7,408 bases of DNA, from NCBI GenBank assembly GCA_913054485.1, contig CAJXHQ010000150.1:1-7408 (forward strand). Direction: 5' to 3'. Each line of letters opens with the position of its first letter. Position 1 is the stretch's first letter. This document shows positions 6,056-7,408 of the stretch, piece after piece. The position numbers and the translations under genes are program-made. This stretch comes from an uncultured Paracoccaceae bacterium (GTDB lineage Bacteria; Pseudomonadota; Alphaproteobacteria; Rhodobacterales; Rhodobacteraceae). The notes under the pieces are model-generated. The model did no database searches. It worked only from the letters and a program-made list of their open reading frames with translations, and was not told the DNA's origin.

Positions 6056-7408
6056 ATGTTTGGAAAATTCGGAAACCGCCCGTCCAAATCCGATGCCGGC
6101 AAGGTTGTGCCGCTTCGTGCGGATACGGCCGGCATGGACAGAACCGTTGAAGTGCTTGATCCTAAGCTGGCCGAGCGGCTAGAGCTGAAGGGTGAACTGC
6201 ACCGGGCCCTGATCGAACGGCTGAACCTGGCCGTTATCGACAAGGTGCAGCCCGAGGATCTGCGCCGCGAAGTGGCAGGCCTGGTGAATGAAGTCCTGGC
6301 AGAGCGCAACGTACCGCTGCGCGCCGAGGAGTTTCGCCAGCTGGTGGATGACCTGATAAACGAAGTTCTGGGCCTTGGCCCGCTGGAACCGCTTCTGGCT
6401 GATCCTTCGGTGAACGATATCCTGGTGAACGGCCATGAAACGGTTTTTGTCGAACGCGCCGGTGTCCTGCAACAGACCGATGTGCGCTTCAGTGATGAAA
6501 AACACCTGCTGCGGATCATCGACAAGGTGGTGTCCCGTGTCGGCCGCCGGGTGGACGAAAGCAACCCCTGGGTGGATGCCCGCCTTGAGGACGGCAGCCG
6601 GGTCAATGCGATCATCCGGCCCTGCGCCATTGACGGCCCGTCGCTGTCGATCCGCAAGTTTGCCCGCGACCCGCTGACCCTGGACCGGCTGGTGGAAGGC
6701 AATGCGCTGAACCGCAAAGCCGCGGACTTCCTCAGCGGCCTGGTGGACGCCCGGATGAACATCCTGGTTTCCGGCGGCACCGGTTCCGGCAAGACCACGA
6801 TGCTGAACGCCATTTCCGCCTATATCGACCCGCGCTCGCGCATCGTCACGATCGAGGATGCGGCAGAACTGCAGTTGCAGAAAACCCATGTGGTGCGGCT
6901 GGAGACCCGGCCGCCGAACCCTTCTGGCGAAGGGGCCGTACTGCAGCGCGACCTGGTGCGCAATGCGCTCAGGATGCGCCCGGACCGGATCATCGTCGGC
7001 GAGGTCCGCGGCGCTGAGACCTTCGACATGCTGCAGTTCGGGCTGCGGCTCGGGCAGGATCCGCGCCAGCTGGTGACGACGACGCCAAGGCCGGTGCCGC
7101 TTCTGAAGCGGCTGCTGGCCGATGCCGACACCCGGCTGGTGCGCATGGAGACGCGGGGAAATGCGCAGAACCTCGCGCCGGGCTTCATCGCCGCGCTCGA
7201 AAGGCGCTATGGCGGCACGCGGCTCGGGCGCCAGGAGATCGACGGCGAACTGATCGAGGATCGCGAGGACGCGCTCTGGAAGCGCGACGAGATCGAGGCC
7301 TGCCGGCTGCGGGTAACCGAGGCGCTGCGGCGGATCGTCGTGGCGGTCGATCCGCCTTCCGGCTCGGGCGAGACCTCCTGCTGCGGCATCGCCGTGGCGG
7401 GGCTCGAT
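6056..7408 (+). CDS. cpaF: CpaF/TadA secretion ATPase, fused in frame to a terminase fragment; runs off the window
   Basis: The open frame runs 451 codons to the window edge with no stop. Residues 1-327 are a standard CpaF/TadA ATPase, the cytoplasmic motor that powers Flp pilus assembly. An N-terminal helical domain includes [10 protein letters not shown] and D-I-L-V-N-G. Then come [11 protein letters not shown] and S-I-R-K-F, Walker A G-G-T-G-S-G-K-T (240-247), an Asp-box-like I-E-D-A-A-E-L, and Walker [13 protein letters not shown] with Glu316. The family should continue A-M-N-T-G-H-D-G-S and a His-box H-A-N, but after D-M-L-Q (324-327) the sequence becomes terminase. The His-box and C-terminal region are missing, so the CpaF part as written cannot be a complete motor. 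A GAGGGGA ribosome binding site lies five bases before the ATG. Confidence 0.88.
   Translation, partial: MFGKFGNRPSKSDAGKVVPLRADTAGMDRTVEVLDPKLAERLELKGELHRALIERLNLAVIDKVQPEDLRREVAGLVNEVLAERNVPLRAEEFRQLVDDLINEVLGLGPLEPLLADPSVNDILVNGHETVFVERAGVLQQTDVRFSDEKHLLRIIDKVVSRVGRRVDESNPWVDARLEDGSRVNAIIRPCAIDGPSLSIRKFARDPLTLDRLVEGNALNRKAADFLSGLVDARMNILVSGGTGSGKTTMLNAISAYIDPRSRIVTIEDAAELQLQKTHVVRLETRPPNPSGEGAVLQRDLVRNALRMRPDRIIVGEVRGAETFDMLQFGLRLGQDPRQLVTTTPRPVPLLKRLLADADTRLVRMETRGNAQNLAPGFIAALERRYGGTRLGRQEIDGELIEDREDALWKRDEIEACRLRVTEALRRIVVAVDPPSGSGETSCCGIAVAGLD
7025..7036 (+). other. Chimeric junction at a word shared by cpaF and terminase
   Basis: GACATGCTGCAG encodes Asp-Met-Leu-Gln. In CpaF proteins this word follows G-A-E-T-F; in GTA-type terminases the same D-M-L-Q follows a Trp and precedes F-G-L-R-L-G. 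The left flank is CpaF and the right flank is terminase, so the exchange occurred within or next to these 12 bases. The frame is kept. This is the pattern expected of template switching or recombination at microhomology. Confidence 0.85.
7037..7408 (+). pseudogene. C-terminal part of a GTA/phage-type large terminase, 5' end missing
   Basis: These 124 codons encode the middle part of a large terminase subunit like that of Rhodobacterales gene transfer agents and related phages (DNA-packaging ATPase/nuclease). Family landmarks in order: F-G-L-R-L-G, the coupling-motif segment [42 protein letters not shown], and [10 protein letters not shown], which opens the RNase H-like nuclease domain with its first Asp. 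The N-terminal Walker A and Walker B of the terminase are absent, replaced by those of CpaF. Codon choice differs from the cpaF part: CTC for Leu in 6 of 16 against 2 of 41, and GAG over GAA 8:2 against 11:14. The sequence continues past the window edge. Confidence 0.85.

Noticed and set aside
5167..6813. 548-residue open frame on the minus strand
   Set aside because: It lies opposite cpaE and cpaF, which have clear motifs; its serine-, arginine- and proline-rich composition is that of a reverse-strand shadow in GC-rich DNA.
7037..7408. Terminase fragment as proof of a prophage or GTA cluster beside the pilus operon
   Set aside because: The fragment lacks its own 5' part and is joined inside cpaF at a microhomology, so genuine adjacency of the two loci cannot be claimed from this window.
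1..7408. CRISPR array, tRNA, rRNA or insertion sequence
   Set aside because: No regularly spaced repeats, no cloverleaf or rRNA segments, and no transposase or terminal inverted repeats were seen.

Overview
This window most likely comes from an alphaproteobacterium of the Rhodobacterales (Roseobacter-like). The signs are the protein styles of its Flp/Tad pilus genes, the high-GC coding sequence, and a fragment resembling the gene-transfer-agent (GTA)/phage large terminase common in that order. All recognisable genes lie on the + strand.

Layout: bases 1-1032 hold no gene I can support, but contain several inverted repeats, including a terminator-like hairpin at 190-211. A small Flp pilin gene follows (1033-1215), then a 154-base gap with two hairpins. 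Next comes a tight run of pilus-assembly genes: cpaB (1370-2173), a tadG-like gene (2197-3654), two tadE-like pseudopilin genes (3651-4163 and 4160-4816), cpaE/tadZ (4840-6045) and cpaF/tadA (from 6056). Neighbours overlap by 4 bases or sit a few bases apart, as in a translationally coupled operon.

Together the genes describe a Flp/Tad (type IVb) pilus. Flp is the fibre subunit, CpaB a periplasmic/outer-membrane accessory, TadG and TadE-like proteins are membrane-anchored minor components, CpaE/TadZ positions the machine, and CpaF/TadA is the ATPase that drives it. The secretin (cpaC/rcpA), prepilin peptidase (cpaA/tadV) and platform genes (tadB, tadC) are not in the window.

The main anomaly is near the right end. 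The cpaF reading frame is normal through Walker A and Walker B (residues 1-327). At base 7037, just after the codons for Asp-Met-Leu-Gln, it changes in frame into the C-terminal part of a GTA/phage-type large terminase, which stays open to the window edge. The join falls on a short word that both families encode, and codon choice shifts across it. This is either a chimeric assembly or amplification artefact, or a real recombination that fused two motor ATPases. The sequence alone cannot decide, and an artefact is the safer default.
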